From the NCBI RefSeq assembly GCF_003206065.1, contig NZ_PZJQ01000004.1:885913-949912 (forward strand): DNA of 64,000 nt. Direction: 5' to 3'. The position numbers and the translations under genes were made by a program. The notes under the pieces were generated by a model. It ran no database searches. It was not told the DNA's origin and saw nothing but the letters and a program-made list of their open reading frames with translations. Positions 1 through 8,928 of this stretch are shown here, piece by piece (position 1 is the stretch's first letter; each line of letters opens with the position of its first letter). Source of the DNA: Salinicola halimionae (GTDB lineage: Bacteria; Pseudomonadota; Gammaproteobacteria; Pseudomonadales; Halomonadaceae).

Positions 1-1488
1 TCGGACACCGATACTGAAACTATCGCTCACCTTATTCAGGCTTGCTTGAAGGGACAGATTGGCGATCCGGCAGAGGATCTCTTCTCTGCCGTTCAGCGCG
101 CCGTAGGATATTTGGACGGCGCTTTCGCCTTGGCAGTCATTAGCGAAGATGAGCCGGCGTGTTTGGTGATCGCGCGTGAAGGCTCTCCTTTGATGCTGGG
201 CATCGCGGATGAAGGGTATTACGCCGCCTCGGATGCTTCTGCGCTGCTTTCCGTCACCAAGCGCATGGTGTATCTGGAAAACGGCGATGTGGCTCAACTG
301 ACGCCTGATGCGGTGACGATTGCGGACCATTCCGCCCGACTGGTAGAGCGAGACATCGTGATTTCGAATCTCAGCGCTAATGCGGTCGAGCTGGGTGAGT
401 TCGATCACTACATGCAGAAAGAGATTTTCGAGCAGCCTCAAGCCCTCAGTAATACCTTGGAAATGCTTAGTGGAGCGGGGCAGCTTCAGCCAGGTATCTT
501 CGGAGCTGAAGCTGAAACGATCTTCCAGCATGTGGATTCAGTATTGATCATCGCCTGCGGCACTTCCAGTTATGCAGGGATGACCGCTAAATATTGGATA
601 GAGCAGGTCGCCGGCATTCCATGTAACGTTGAGATTGCTAGTGAGTATCGGTATCGCCAAAGTGTCGCCAACCCTAGGCAGTTGGTCGTCGTTATTTCCC
701 AGTCCGGCGAGACAGCAGATACCCTCGCTGCCTTACACTATGCCAAGGCAAAGGGTCATACGTATACCTTGGCAATCTGTAACGTGCCGGAATCTGCTAT
801 CGTTCGCGAAACTGCGCTCCGATTTATTACTCGCGCCGGACCGGAAATTGGCGTGGCTTCGACCAAGGCATTCACGACTCAGCTTAGCGCGCTTTTCTTG
901 CTTACATTATTGTTAGCGAAGACCAAATCGAATCTTCCTCTGGGAGATGAGAAGGCATACTTGAATGAGTTGCGGCATCTGCCGGTAGCTGTCGAGAAGG
1001 TGTTGGCATTGGAGCCAAACATCAAAATCTGGGCGCAATATTTCGCAAACAAACAACACGCGCTATTCCTTGGTCGTGGTCGGCATTATCCTATTGCTCA
1101 AGAGGGTGCCCTGAAGCTCAAGGAAATTTCCTACATCCATGCCGAAGCCTATCCCGCAGGCGAGCTCAAGCATGGCCCGTTGGCATTGGTGGATCAGGAA
1201 ATGCCGGTAGTAGTGATCGCGCCCAATGACGAATTGTTGGAAAAACTCAAATCCAATATGCAGGAAGTAAGCGCTCGCGGTGGCCAACTTTATGTGTTCG
1301 CTGACGGTGATAGCTCCGTCAAGAACTCTGCGGGAATGCAGGTGATGCAGATGCCAGAGCACTACGGTCTACTTTCTCCGGTACTACACGTCGTGGCTTT
1401 GCAACTCCTTGCTTATCATGTGGCTTTGGTGAAAGGTACCGATGTCGATAAGCCTCGTAATCTTGCAAAGAGTGTGACGGTAGAATAG
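1..1488 (+). CDS. glmS: Glucosamine-6-phosphate synthase, C-terminal part (5' end outside window)
   Basis: GlmS makes glucosamine-6-phosphate from fructose-6-phosphate and glutamine, the first step to UDP-GlcNAc for peptidoglycan, LPS and capsule. The frame is open from base 1, so the gene enters from the left; about 115 N-terminal residues of the usual ~609, including the catalytic Cys1 of the glutaminase domain, are missing. Visible are the end of the glutaminase domain, the HYMQKEI linker, and two SIS sugar-isomerase domains ([49 protein letters not shown]). The C-terminus is the family hallmark ending AKSVTVE. It reads with TTG at 46 as a possible start, but the upstream codons also match GlmS, so 46 is not the real start. 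No clear terminator follows. Confidence 0.97.
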   Translation, partial: SDTDTETIAHLIQACLKGQIGDPAEDLFSAVQRAVGYLDGAFALAVISEDEPACLVIAREGSPLMLGIADEGYYAASDASALLSVTKRMVYLENGDVAQLTPDAVTIADHSARLVERDIVISNLSANAVELGEFDHYMQKEIFEQPQALSNTLEMLSGAGQLQPGIFGAEAETIFQHVDSVLIIACGTSSYAGMTAKYWIEQVAGIPCNVEIASEYRYRQSVANPRQLVVVISQSGETADTLAALHYAKAKGHTYTLAICNVPESAIVRETALRFITRAGPEIGVASTKAFTTQLSALFLLTLLLAKTKSNLPLGDEKAYLNELRHLPVAVEKVLALEPNIKIWAQYFANKQHALFLGRGRHYPIAQEGALKLKEISYIHAEAYPAGELKHGPLALVDQEMPVVVIAPNDELLEKLKSNMQEVSARGGQLYVFADGDSSVKNSAGMQVMQMPEHYGLLSPVLHVVALQLLAYHVALVKGTDVDKPRNLAKSVTVE

Positions 1489-1667
1489 TTAAGTCCAATC
1501 ATTAGCAGTGCTGTGATCATTTTGGCCTATCATGGCTCTTTCGATACCCATCTACCTTATCTAGTCTTCTAAGAAGTTGGAGCGATCGTCGCGCATGCTT
1601 GGGCTTGGGAACAAAAACGCGTCAAATTACTGTAAGAGCATGCTCGCTGGCACTGAGGAACCCTGAA

Positions 1668-2684
1668 ATGAAATCCTGGACTCGATATCCGATCTGGTTT
1701 GGTGAGCTGTTCACTGGCGCCAAATCCTTCGCCGCCAACCCGCTACTGGGTAGCGAGCGCTTGAACCGCTACGGCCTGCACGCCGCTCGGGTCTGGTCGG
1801 CCTATTGGATGTCGCGTCTACGGATGTCGATGCTGGCAGGTGGCGTCGCCAAGGCCGACCGTGAGCAGTTCCAGCGCTACGGCTATGTAGAGAAGGCCAA
1901 TTACCTGTCCGAGGAGACGTTTCAGGCGGTGCTGGCCGAAGTCCGTGAGTACTCGGGCGAGATCCGCGAGTGCTGCCAGGGGGATACGCGTACCCACCGC
2001 ATCCTGCTGGCGCCGGAAGTGCTGGAACGGTTGCCAACGCTGCGTGCGGTACTGAATGAAGGTCGTCTGAAGCGTCTGTTCCGTTACTGTGCCGGTCACG
2101 CGCGCTTGCCAATCTGCCATCTGGAGAACGTGCACAACGGCCGTCTGGAAAGCGAGAAAGACAGGGATCCGCAGAAGAACCTTCATGTCGATACCTTTCA
2201 GCCGACCATGAAGTTCTGGCTGTACCTGGAAGACGTGACGGATCAGAACGGGCCGTTCGTGTTCGTCCCCGGTTCCAACCATCCGCATCGCGAACGGTTG
2301 AAGTGGGAATACGAAATGAGCCTGCGTGCCAAGGCGCATGCCAATCGCTACACGGCCCGTGGGTCATTCCGGGTGAGTGAAGAAGAGGCGCCGCGTCTGG
2401 GCGTTTCGGGGCCGCAGGCGTTTCGCGTCAAAGCCAATACGTTGCTGATCGCCAATACTTTCGGTGTCCATGCGCGGGGTAATGCGGAACCAGGTAGTTC
2501 GCGGCTGGCACTCTGGGGCATGAGCCGTACCAATCCGTTTCTGCCGTTGCCGGGTCTGGGGTTCGATTATTTCAATCGGCTTCAGTATCGGGTCCTTCAG
2601 CGTATGCGGGTACAGGAAGACAAGAAGGCCGCTGCCAAGGGTGGGCAATCCTCCTGGCATGTCATCGAGCAGCGTAAGATATGA
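1668..2684 (+). CDS. PhyH-family Fe(II)/2-oxoglutarate dioxygenase
   Basis: Predicted non-haem iron oxygenase of the phytanoyl-CoA dioxygenase (PhyH) family, 338 residues. The iron site is visible as His173-x-Asp175 (LHVDTFQ) and a distal His268 (FGVHARG), followed by the SRLALW segment whose Arg would bind 2-oxoglutarate. I chose ATG 1668 because GAGGA lies 7 bases upstream; the frame is open further up to 1599 without a good ribosome site. The substrate cannot be read from sequence. It lies between glmS and the capsule genes in the same direction and is closed off by a terminator at 2742, so it is probably its own unit. It could modify a lipid or sugar of the capsule, but that is guesswork. 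Confidence 0.8.
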   Translation: MKSWTRYPIWFGELFTGAKSFAANPLLGSERLNRYGLHAARVWSAYWMSRLRMSMLAGGVAKADREQFQRYGYVEKANYLSEETFQAVLAEVREYSGEIRECCQGDTRTHRILLAPEVLERLPTLRAVLNEGRLKRLFRYCAGHARLPICHLENVHNGRLESEKDRDPQKNLHVDTFQPTMKFWLYLEDVTDQNGPFVFVPGSNHPHRERLKWEYEMSLRAKAHANRYTARGSFRVSEEEAPRLGVSGPQAFRVKANTLLIANTFGVHARGNAEPGSSRLALWGMSRTNPFLPLPGLGFDYFNRLQYRVLQRMRVQEDKKAAAKGGQSSWHVIEQRKI

Positions 2685-2741
2685 AGCCGCTGGCTGTAGC
2701 GGTGCTGAACGCCCGCAGCTGATCCTCGCTCCGCCTCTCTG

Positions 2742-2768
2742 AAAGCAACCTTCATGGTTGCTTTTTTT
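2742..2768 (+). terminator. Rho-independent terminator after the PhyH gene
   Basis: A 9-bp perfect stem (aaagcaacc / ggttgcttt) with a 5-base loop is followed by a run of T. It separates the dioxygenase from kdsD. Confidence 0.85.
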
Positions 2769-2955
2769 ATGTCTGAAATTCGTGTTTGCCCGGTAATCGA
2801 CCGGTGTTGATCGGGTACCGGTTGCGGTTGCGTCACTTCGCTGACACGCAATGGCAATGGAACCGTCATAACTCTCTGTCATCGTTCGTTCACCGTAATG
2901 CCATAAGTCATGTCAGAACGTGCTCTACGAGTGCGCTTCAGGAAAGGAGAGCGAT

Positions 2956-3933
2956 ATGGAGATCGTCACCCCGTTGAGAAGGGAGGCTTCACCGACCAGC
3001 GATCAGTCTCTGATGCTGGCTCGCCGCGTGTTCGAAGACCAGGCCCGGGCGTTGGGCGCAATTGGTGCGTCATTGAATGATGACTTCCTGGCGGCAGTGG
3101 AGATGATTCTGGCCTGCACGGGGAAGGTCATCGTTTCGGGGATGGGCAAGTCGGGCATCATCGGGCGCAAGATCGCCGCGACACTCGCGTCCACCGGCAC
3201 GCCCAGCTTCTTCGTCCACCCTGGAGAGGCTTACCACGGCGATCTGGGGATGATCGGCAGTGTCGATCTCGTGATCCTGATTTCCTACAGCGGTGAAACG
3301 GATGAGGTCATCAAGCTGATCCCGTATCTGCGCCATATCCAGGCCCAAACGATAGCCATCACGGGTCGCGCCGACTCGACCCTGGCGCAAAGCGCGGGTG
3401 TGAACCTCGATGTCTCCATCGAGCGCGAAACCTGCCCCAACAATCTGGCGCCGACGACCTCGACCACCGCGACCCTGGTGATGGGTGATGCCCTGGCCGT
3501 TGCCTTGATGAATCGCAGGGCTTTCATGCCCGTCGACTTTGCCCGTTTCCATCCGGGCGGTTCGCTGGGTAGAAAACTTCTGACCTTGGCCAAAGAGGTC
3601 ATGCACGATGTGCCTCGTCTCCCCGGCGAAGCGTCGTTTCACCAAATAGTAAGCAAAATCACCCAGGGTGAAAGGGGGATCGTTTGTATAGTTTCACTTC
3701 AAGATAAATTGCTGGGCGTGATTACCGATGGCGACCTTCGCCGTGCCCTGGAGAAGTCGACCGGGACCGACCATCTGACCGCGCGGGAGATCATGGGGAC
3801 CATGCCCGTCACGGTGGGCGGGGAGGTCAACCTTCACGACTGCGAGCTATTGATGCGGGAGCGCAAACTGACCTCGTTGATCGTCGCCGAGGCGGGCGAG
3901 CCGCTCGGCGTTATCAAGAGCTTCGATGCTTGA
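2956..3933 (+). CDS. kdsD: Arabinose-5-phosphate isomerase (KdsD/KpsF type)
   Basis: Interconverts ribulose-5-phosphate and arabinose-5-phosphate, the entry step to CMP-Kdo, which the KpsC and KpsS enzymes of this locus would use. The 326-residue protein has an N-terminal SIS domain (GMGKSGIIGRKIA, ISYSGETDE, TTSTTATLVMGDALA, FHPGGSLGRKL) and a C-terminal CBS pair (about residues 210-325). ATG 2956 has AAAGGAGA 5 bases upstream; the earlier in-frame TTG/ATG choices lack this. It is the first gene of a left-hand capsule unit and ends overlapping or nearly touching the next gene. A housekeeping kdsD may exist elsewhere, in which case this is the capsule-dedicated KpsF-like copy. Confidence 0.92.
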   Translation: MEIVTPLRREASPTSDQSLMLARRVFEDQARALGAIGASLNDDFLAAVEMILACTGKVIVSGMGKSGIIGRKIAATLASTGTPSFFVHPGEAYHGDLGMIGSVDLVILISYSGETDEVIKLIPYLRHIQAQTIAITGRADSTLAQSAGVNLDVSIERETCPNNLAPTTSTTATLVMGDALAVALMNRRAFMPVDFARFHPGGSLGRKLLTLAKEVMHDVPRLPGEASFHQIVSKITQGERGIVCIVSLQDKLLGVITDGDLRRALEKSTGTDHLTAREIMGTMPVTVGGEVNLHDCELLMRERKLTSLIVAEAGEPLGVIKSFDA

Positions 3934-3953
3934 TCCACTCCGAGTCTATTTCC

Positions 3954-6332
3954 ATGAGTAAAACGACCAAGTTCTTCAAGCATCCGGTCCAGTTTTGGCA
4001 AGACGCTTACCGCAATAAGCAACTGGCCGAGAAAGCCGGTCAATCCGCGCATGGCGCGTCGCGAAACGGCAATATCGTTGCCATCAAACCTCAAGATCAG
4101 AAGGTTGAACGCTCGATCCCCGATTGGTACCGGCCCGAGGAAGGCTATGAGCTGAAGCTGGCCATGGAGTCGGCCAAGCCGATCTTCCTCTACATTCCCT
4201 GGATCACCGAGCATACCAATGCGCTGATCGACAATATCCAGTCCGAGCAGGACTACACGCTCGCGCCGCTGGATTTCGTGACGGATCTGAATGTCCATCG
4301 GCGAGAGGTGCTAAGGTTCGCGAGAGAGAACCCGGACACTTATCGGAAGATGATCGTTCGGCGCTTGATTCCGCTTCGGCCCAAACTCGCCGGGATCATC
4401 TTCACGTTTGACTGGGCACCGATCATGCGGGTGATCGCTCATGTTTGCGAAGAACTCTCCATACCTAGAATCCTGATTCCTCATGAATCGGTATTCGTGG
4501 ACAAGAACAAGTACTACTGGGACCCCAAGTCGTTCGCGTCGCAGCCGCTGGCTGACGTCATCCTGGGGTGGGGCGATCTGCAGAAGTCGATATTCGCGGA
4601 ACGGGGCTACCCGGAATCTCGCTTTCTCAGCGTTGGGGCGCCCAAGTTCGACAAGTACACCGATTATCTGCCCAACCTCAGCCGGTCTCAGTATTTCCGC
4701 CTCTTCGGGCTATCGCCGGGGCGGCGAACTGTCCTGTTTGCCTCGCAGCCTCTCGACTCGCAGTTGGATATGAAAGTGGCGCGAGAGTCCCAACGCAAGG
4801 CTATCGGCGATCTGCTGACGGCCTGCGAATCGCTCGAGTTTCAGTTGATTGTCCGCTTGCCACCGTCCAAGGATAATATTTTGGGGGCTGGGCTCGCGAA
4901 GCGGCTGGTGCTTTCCGATAGTGCCGCCGTCGATGATGCGCTGTGCTACCTCGTTCCGCCCGAAGAGGCGATCTACCACAGCGATGTCGTGGCATCGGTG
5001 AACAGTACGATGATGTTCGAAGGCTTTCTGATGGGCAAGATGCCGCTGTCCACCAAGTATGTCGATTTCGATCAGATCTGGGAGCCGTGCCGTTTTCCGG
5101 TTGCCAGGAATCTCGCTGGCATCAAGGACCACCTCGAGACCTATCGAACTAGCGGATTCGCCGCTGACCCGGCGGGTATGGAATGGGCGGCCTCGCAGTT
5201 CTCCAACGGTAGCTTCGACGGGCGCTCGACGACAAGGATCAGGGATTATCTGATCGAAGCCGCCAAACCCGACGTTCTGACCCCGCAGCGCTCGCCTCTG
5301 AACAAGGTGTTCAATCGAGAACGCGTCGATATCATCGCGATACCCTCGAGTGACGTGACCTGGCATGGGGTTCAGCGTTATCTGCTGCCGATGTTGAACG
5401 CCAATCAGCGGATTCAGAGCAACCAGGGCAAGGATTCGCTCATCGAGTTGGCATCGGTCGATCTCTTTGTCCAGTGGGGTATCACGGAGAAGATCGAGAA
5501 GAAGAAACAGATGGAGGCGAGAAACGCGCTCGGCCGCGAACTATTGATCCTCGAGGATGGCTTCGTACGCTCGGTAGGCATCGGGCTTTCCGGTGAGCCG
5601 GGGTTGTCGATCATTCTGGATGACACGACGTCTTACTATGACGCCACCAAACCTTCTCGGCTGGAACGCTTGCTGGAATCCGGTCCGGAGCTGACGGAAC
5701 AGGAAAACGGCAGGGCGGAAGCGCTGATAGCCAAGATCGTCGGGAATCGCGTTTCCAAGTACAACCACGCCCCCGACGCGCCGCTTTCGATAGGACGTTC
5801 GCATAAACCGAAAATCCTGCTGTTGGACCAGCGCCGCGGTGATCAGTCCGTCGTATCGGGGATGGCCGATGATTCGACATTCCGCAAGATGCTGCAGGAG
5901 GCGATCCACCATTATCCGGACCACGATATCCTCATCAAACAGCACCCCGATTCGATTACCGGCGGCAAAGGCAGTTACTTCGACAATCAGTCTCTCGCGT
6001 TCATCAAGAATGTCGATAACCTGTTTCTGATCGACTTCGATGTCAATCCCCATGCACTATTTGATGTCGTCGAAGAAGTCCACGTCGTCACTTCCGGTAT
6101 GGGGTTCGAGGCATTGATGGCCGGCAAGAAAGTGCACTGCTATGGCATGCCATTCTACGCAGGTTGGGGAATGACTCAGGATCGGCTTCATATCGATCGA
6201 CGCTCGAGGAAAAGACGTGTCACTGACATCTTCCATTTCGCTTATGTCGAGCTATCGAGATATTACAGCCCCGATCTGGGACGAGCCTGTGAGCTCGAAG
6301 AACTCATCGATTATATCGTTTTGAATCGATAG
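3954..6332 (+). CDS. Fusion: GT-B-like glycan/phosphotransferase domain + single KpsC-type Kdo-transferase module
   Basis: 792 residues in two parts. The first ~440 look like a GT-B enzyme of the CDP-glycerol:polyol phosphotransferase/epimerase-like kind (RILIPHESVF, VGAPKFDKYTDYL, SVNSTMMFEGFLMGK). From about residue 455 there is one complete KpsC-type beta-Kdo transferase module: LILEDGFVRSVGIGLS, SYYDATKPSRLERLL, VSKYNHAPD, LLLDQRRGDQSVVSGMADD, IKQHPDSITGGKGSY (His664), VTSGMGFEALMAGKKVHCYG and PFYAGWGMTQDRL. Ordinary KpsC has two such modules in tandem and lacks the front domain. ATG 3954 is preferred; TTG 3930, overlapping the kdsD stop, is an alternative. Probably translated with kdsD. 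Likely role: building the Kdo linker or a Kdo-containing repeat; the acceptor is unknown. Confidence 0.75.
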   Translation: MSKTTKFFKHPVQFWQDAYRNKQLAEKAGQSAHGASRNGNIVAIKPQDQKVERSIPDWYRPEEGYELKLAMESAKPIFLYIPWITEHTNALIDNIQSEQDYTLAPLDFVTDLNVHRREVLRFARENPDTYRKMIVRRLIPLRPKLAGIIFTFDWAPIMRVIAHVCEELSIPRILIPHESVFVDKNKYYWDPKSFASQPLADVILGWGDLQKSIFAERGYPESRFLSVGAPKFDKYTDYLPNLSRSQYFRLFGLSPGRRTVLFASQPLDSQLDMKVARESQRKAIGDLLTACESLEFQLIVRLPPSKDNILGAGLAKRLVLSDSAAVDDALCYLVPPEEAIYHSDVVASVNSTMMFEGFLMGKMPLSTKYVDFDQIWEPCRFPVARNLAGIKDHLETYRTSGFAADPAGMEWAASQFSNGSFDGRSTTRIRDYLIEAAKPDVLTPQRSPLNKVFNRERVDIIAIPSSDVTWHGVQRYLLPMLNANQRIQSNQGKDSLIELASVDLFVQWGITEKIEKKKQMEARNALGRELLILEDGFVRSVGIGLSGEPGLSIILDDTTSYYDATKPSRLERLLESGPELTEQENGRAEALIAKIVGNRVSKYNHAPDAPLSIGRSHKPKILLLDQRRGDQSVVSGMADDSTFRKMLQEAIHHYPDHDILIKQHPDSITGGKGSYFDNQSLAFIKNVDNLFLIDFDVNPHALFDVVEEVHVVTSGMGFEALMAGKKVHCYGMPFYAGWGMTQDRLHIDRRSRKRRVTDIFHFAYVELSRYYSPDLGRACELEELIDYIVLNR

Positions 6333-6383
6333 CCGAAGCTACGCTCGAGCAGAAATCATTATACGACGTCGTGGGGTGGGGTT

Positions 6384-7034
6384 TTGACCGATAACATCGA
6401 TGCGCCTCAAGAGCCTGTCGAGAAGCCGAAAAAGGGGCTCACGGTTCGTGGGCGGGGAACGACGAATATCATTAAGGGGCGCAATAATGCCCAGGTGATC
6501 AAGCGGGCAAGTGTCAGATTTTTGGGCGTTAACAATACGCTGATTATCGGCGCTGGCGTCAATATGATAGACGTGAGAATTCTATTCAACGGTAACGATT
6601 CCGTTATCGAGATTGGCGCCAAGTGCAAGATTAACGGCAGTCTGATCGTGAAATCGGGCTCCACCATCTCGGTGGGGGCGGGCACCAAATTCAATAGCCA
6701 GGAAGCCAGGGTCCACTGTGGAGAACCCGGAACCAATATTGTCATCGGCAAGAAATGTCTTTTGGCGTCGGTGAGATTCAGAACATCCGATCAACATGCG
6801 ATCTATGATGCTTCTACTGACAGTAGAATTAACTCGGCAAGGGATATTCATGTCGAAGACGGCGTTTGGATCGCGGAGAACGTCTATGTCTATAAAGGCG
6901 TTACCATCGGGGCGGGTAGTGTGGTCGGTGCGAGATCGACGGTGCTGAAGTCCCTACCGGGCGGGTGCTTATGTGTGGGAACACCGGCGCAGTCGGTGAG
7001 AGAAGGCATCTATTGGAAAGACAAGATTGACTGA
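6384..7034 (+). CDS. Hexapeptide-repeat (left-handed beta-helix) acyltransferase
   Basis: 216 residues with many hexapeptide-type turns (VEIGAKCKINGS, ISVGAGTKF, IVIGKKCLLAS, VWIAENVYVYKGVTIGAGSVVGARSTV) ending in CVGTPAQSVREG, typical of sugar O- or N-acetyltransferases. Catalytic His is probably in TSDQHAIYD. The start is TTG 6384 with a strong GGGGTGGGG ribosome site; no ATG fits. It follows the Kdo-transferase fusion by 51 bases in the same direction, so it probably acetylates a capsule sugar. Acyl donor and acceptor cannot be read from sequence. Confidence 0.8.
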   Translation: MTDNIDAPQEPVEKPKKGLTVRGRGTTNIIKGRNNAQVIKRASVRFLGVNNTLIIGAGVNMIDVRILFNGNDSVIEIGAKCKINGSLIVKSGSTISVGAGTKFNSQEARVHCGEPGTNIVIGKKCLLASVRFRTSDQHAIYDASTDSRINSARDIHVEDGVWIAENVYVYKGVTIGAGSVVGARSTVLKSLPGGCLCVGTPAQSVREGIYWKDKID

Positions 7035-7186
7035 AGTGTAGTGTTACAACCACTTCCGGGGTGCGTTCGCAAACTGATGTCTTCAGCGGACTACCTCGGC
7101 GAACTGATCCCGCGTAGTGACCTGAAGAAAATGCGTGAGCGCGCACGTTCATGATAACGCCTAATTTCGGTCTCGGGTGAGTCTGA

Positions 7187-7192
7187 TAGAAT
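7187..7192 (+). promoter_or_regulatory. Possible promoter -10 box upstream of ugd
   Basis: TAGAAT preceded by a TG-rich stretch lies about 95 bases before ugd; the -35 region (TTTCGG) is poor. Nearer the gene a perfect 6-bp hairpin (gcggct-gttt-agccgc, 7245-7260) sits just before the ribosome site. Weak evidence. Confidence 0.3.
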
Positions 7193-7285
7193 GACGCATC
7201 GTTCCAGGAATACCCATGGATCATTGAATCAGGTCGCGAGGCGGGCGGCTGTTTAGCCGCTTCGGTCGCAGGGAGATGCGTGATT

Positions 7286-8452
7286 ATGAAAATAGCGGTA
7301 GCCGGAACCGGTTACGTGGGGCTTTCCAATGCCATGCTGCTGGCGCAGCACCACGAGGTCGTCGCCGTCGATATCATCCCCGCGAAGGTCGAGATGTTGA
7401 ACACCGGGGTTTCGCCGATCGAGGATGCCGAGATAAACGCTTTCCTTGCGCGGAAAGATATCCAGTTCTCGGCCACGCTGGACGCAGAGCAGGCCTACCA
7501 GGATGCGGCGTTCGTGATCATCGCCACGCCGACGGACTACGATCCGGTCACCAACTATTTCAACACCTCGAGTGTGGAGTCGGTCATCGAAAAGGTCATG
7601 GCGGTGAATCCGCAGGCGACCATGGTGATCAAGTCGACCGTTCCGGTGGGCTACACCAGCGAGGCATCGACCCGGTTCGGAACCGATAACCTGATTTTCT
7701 CGCCGGAATTTCTGCGCGAAGGGAAAGCGCTCTACGACAACCTGCATCCGTCACGGATCATCGTGGGTGAGCGTTCGGCGCGTGCCGAGACCTTTGCCGA
7801 GCTACTCCGGGAAGGCGCGATCAAGCAGGACATCGATGTGCTGCTGACCAACAGTACCGAAGCCGAGGCTATCAAGCTGTTCGCCAACACCTACCTCGCC
7901 ATGCGGGTGGCGTATTTCAACGAGCTCGATACCTATGCCGAGACTCTCGGTCTGGACGCGAAGCAGATCATTCAGGGGGTAGGGCTCGATCCGCGTATCG
8001 GGCAGCACTACAACAACCCGAGTTTTGGCTACGGTGGCTATTGTCTTCCCAAGGATACCAAGCAGCTGCTGGCGAACTATGAAGACGTCCCCAATAACCT
8101 TATCGGTGCGATCGTCGATGCCAACCGCACGCGCAAGGACTTCATTGCGAAATCGGTCATGGAGCGGCATCCGAACGTCGTTGGCGTCTACCGCCTGATC
8201 ATGAAGTCGGGCTCGGATAACTTCCGTGCCAGCGCCATGCAGGGTGTCATGAAACGCCTGAAAGCAAAGGGGATCGAGGTCGTCGTCTACGAGCCGGTGT
8301 TGGAAGAGGCGACTTTCTTCAACTCCGAGGTGATCGCCGATCTGGCGGCGTTCAAGTCCCGCTGTGACGTGATCCTCGCCAACCGGTTGACCGAAGAACT
8401 GGCTGATGTGACCGACAAGGTCTACACGCGCGATCTTTTCGGCGGTGACTGA
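7286..8452 (+). CDS. ugd: UDP-glucose 6-dehydrogenase (E. coli Ugd type)
   Basis: Oxidises UDP-glucose to UDP-glucuronate with two NAD+, supplying a capsule sugar. The protein is 388 residues, the same length as E. coli Ugd, with the Rossmann start [16 protein letters not shown], the central STVPVGYT and [12 protein letters not shown] motifs, and the catalytic Cys253 in [17 protein letters not shown] 7286 has GGGAG 10 bases upstream; GTG 7280 would be too close. It is followed by two hairpins (8489 and 8559) that end the unit. The window carries a second UDP-glucose dehydrogenase at 47165 of a longer subtype, so the two are not simple duplicates. Confidence 0.95.
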   Translation: MKIAVAGTGYVGLSNAMLLAQHHEVVAVDIIPAKVEMLNTGVSPIEDAEINAFLARKDIQFSATLDAEQAYQDAAFVIIATPTDYDPVTNYFNTSSVESVIEKVMAVNPQATMVIKSTVPVGYTSEASTRFGTDNLIFSPEFLREGKALYDNLHPSRIIVGERSARAETFAELLREGAIKQDIDVLLTNSTEAEAIKLFANTYLAMRVAYFNELDTYAETLGLDAKQIIQGVGLDPRIGQHYNNPSFGYGGYCLPKDTKQLLANYEDVPNNLIGAIVDANRTRKDFIAKSVMERHPNVVGVYRLIMKSGSDNFRASAMQGVMKRLKAKGIEVVVYEPVLEEATFFNSEVIADLAAFKSRCDVILANRLTEELADVTDKVYTRDLFGGD

Positions 8453-8488
8453 TCGGTCTCCTCGGCGGCGGTTCAAAAGTCCCTTATG

Positions 8489-8515
8489 GCCAGTCCTTCG
8501 TGACTGGCTCTTTAT
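8489..8515 (+). terminator. Hairpin after ugd, probable terminator
   Basis: 7-bp stem gccagtc/gactggc with a 6-base loop, followed by a short T-containing tail (tcttta). The T tract is poor, so termination may be partial. Confidence 0.5.
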
Positions 8516-8558
8516 GACCAGCCCGGTTAGACAAGCTCGCCTGACGAACCTCCTTGAA

Positions 8559-8634
8559 AGCCACCCGAAGGTGGCTATCTACCAAAACTACACCCTTTTA
8601 CGTGCTATATGTAACTTCGGGTGGCTTTTTTTAT
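8559..8634 (+). terminator. Terminator with a competing upstream hairpin (attenuator-like)
   Basis: The segment agccacccgaag (8559-8570) pairs perfectly with cttcgggtggct (8615-8626), which is followed by eight T: a strong terminator with a 44-base loop. The same left arm also forms a local hairpin with ggtggct at 8570-8576 (7 bp, loop CGAA). The two folds exclude each other, as in transcription attenuators. No obvious leader peptide or ligand site was seen. Confidence 0.6.
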
Positions 8635-8928
8635 TACGGCTCGAGGTGAACTACCAGCGCCGGGCCAGGCGGCATGCGCCGAGTCGCGTCGACGAGACTT
8701 TCGACCGCTACACCAGTGTCGACCGGCTCCGGCGTGCTAGTTAAACCATCTTGCTGATGATATGGGGTTGCGTAATGCTGTCGAGCTGAGTTTTCCGCGC
8801 ATAAATACTAGCTTCCGGAACTTATTTTACTGCAGTCAACCACTGCTGTAACGATGTCCAGGGCATCAGTATTTAACACAAGTCGCTATAACAATATTCA
8901 GGCGTTACACGTCAACAAGGATGGGTTC

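Larger units (their letters stand above)
8453..8928. other. Intergenic region between ugd and the AP-tailed glycosyltransferase
   Basis: About 475 bases. The first 180 hold the two hairpins listed separately. The rest (8640-8928) turns AT-rich after 8740 and probably holds the promoter of the next gene, but no convincing -35/-10 pair stands out. An open frame at 8445-8744 has no protein-like features. Confidence 0.6.

Noticed and set aside
8445..8744. 99-codon open frame after ugd
   Set aside because: It overlaps two terminator hairpins, has no ribosome site, and its composition is Arg-rich and unlike a protein.
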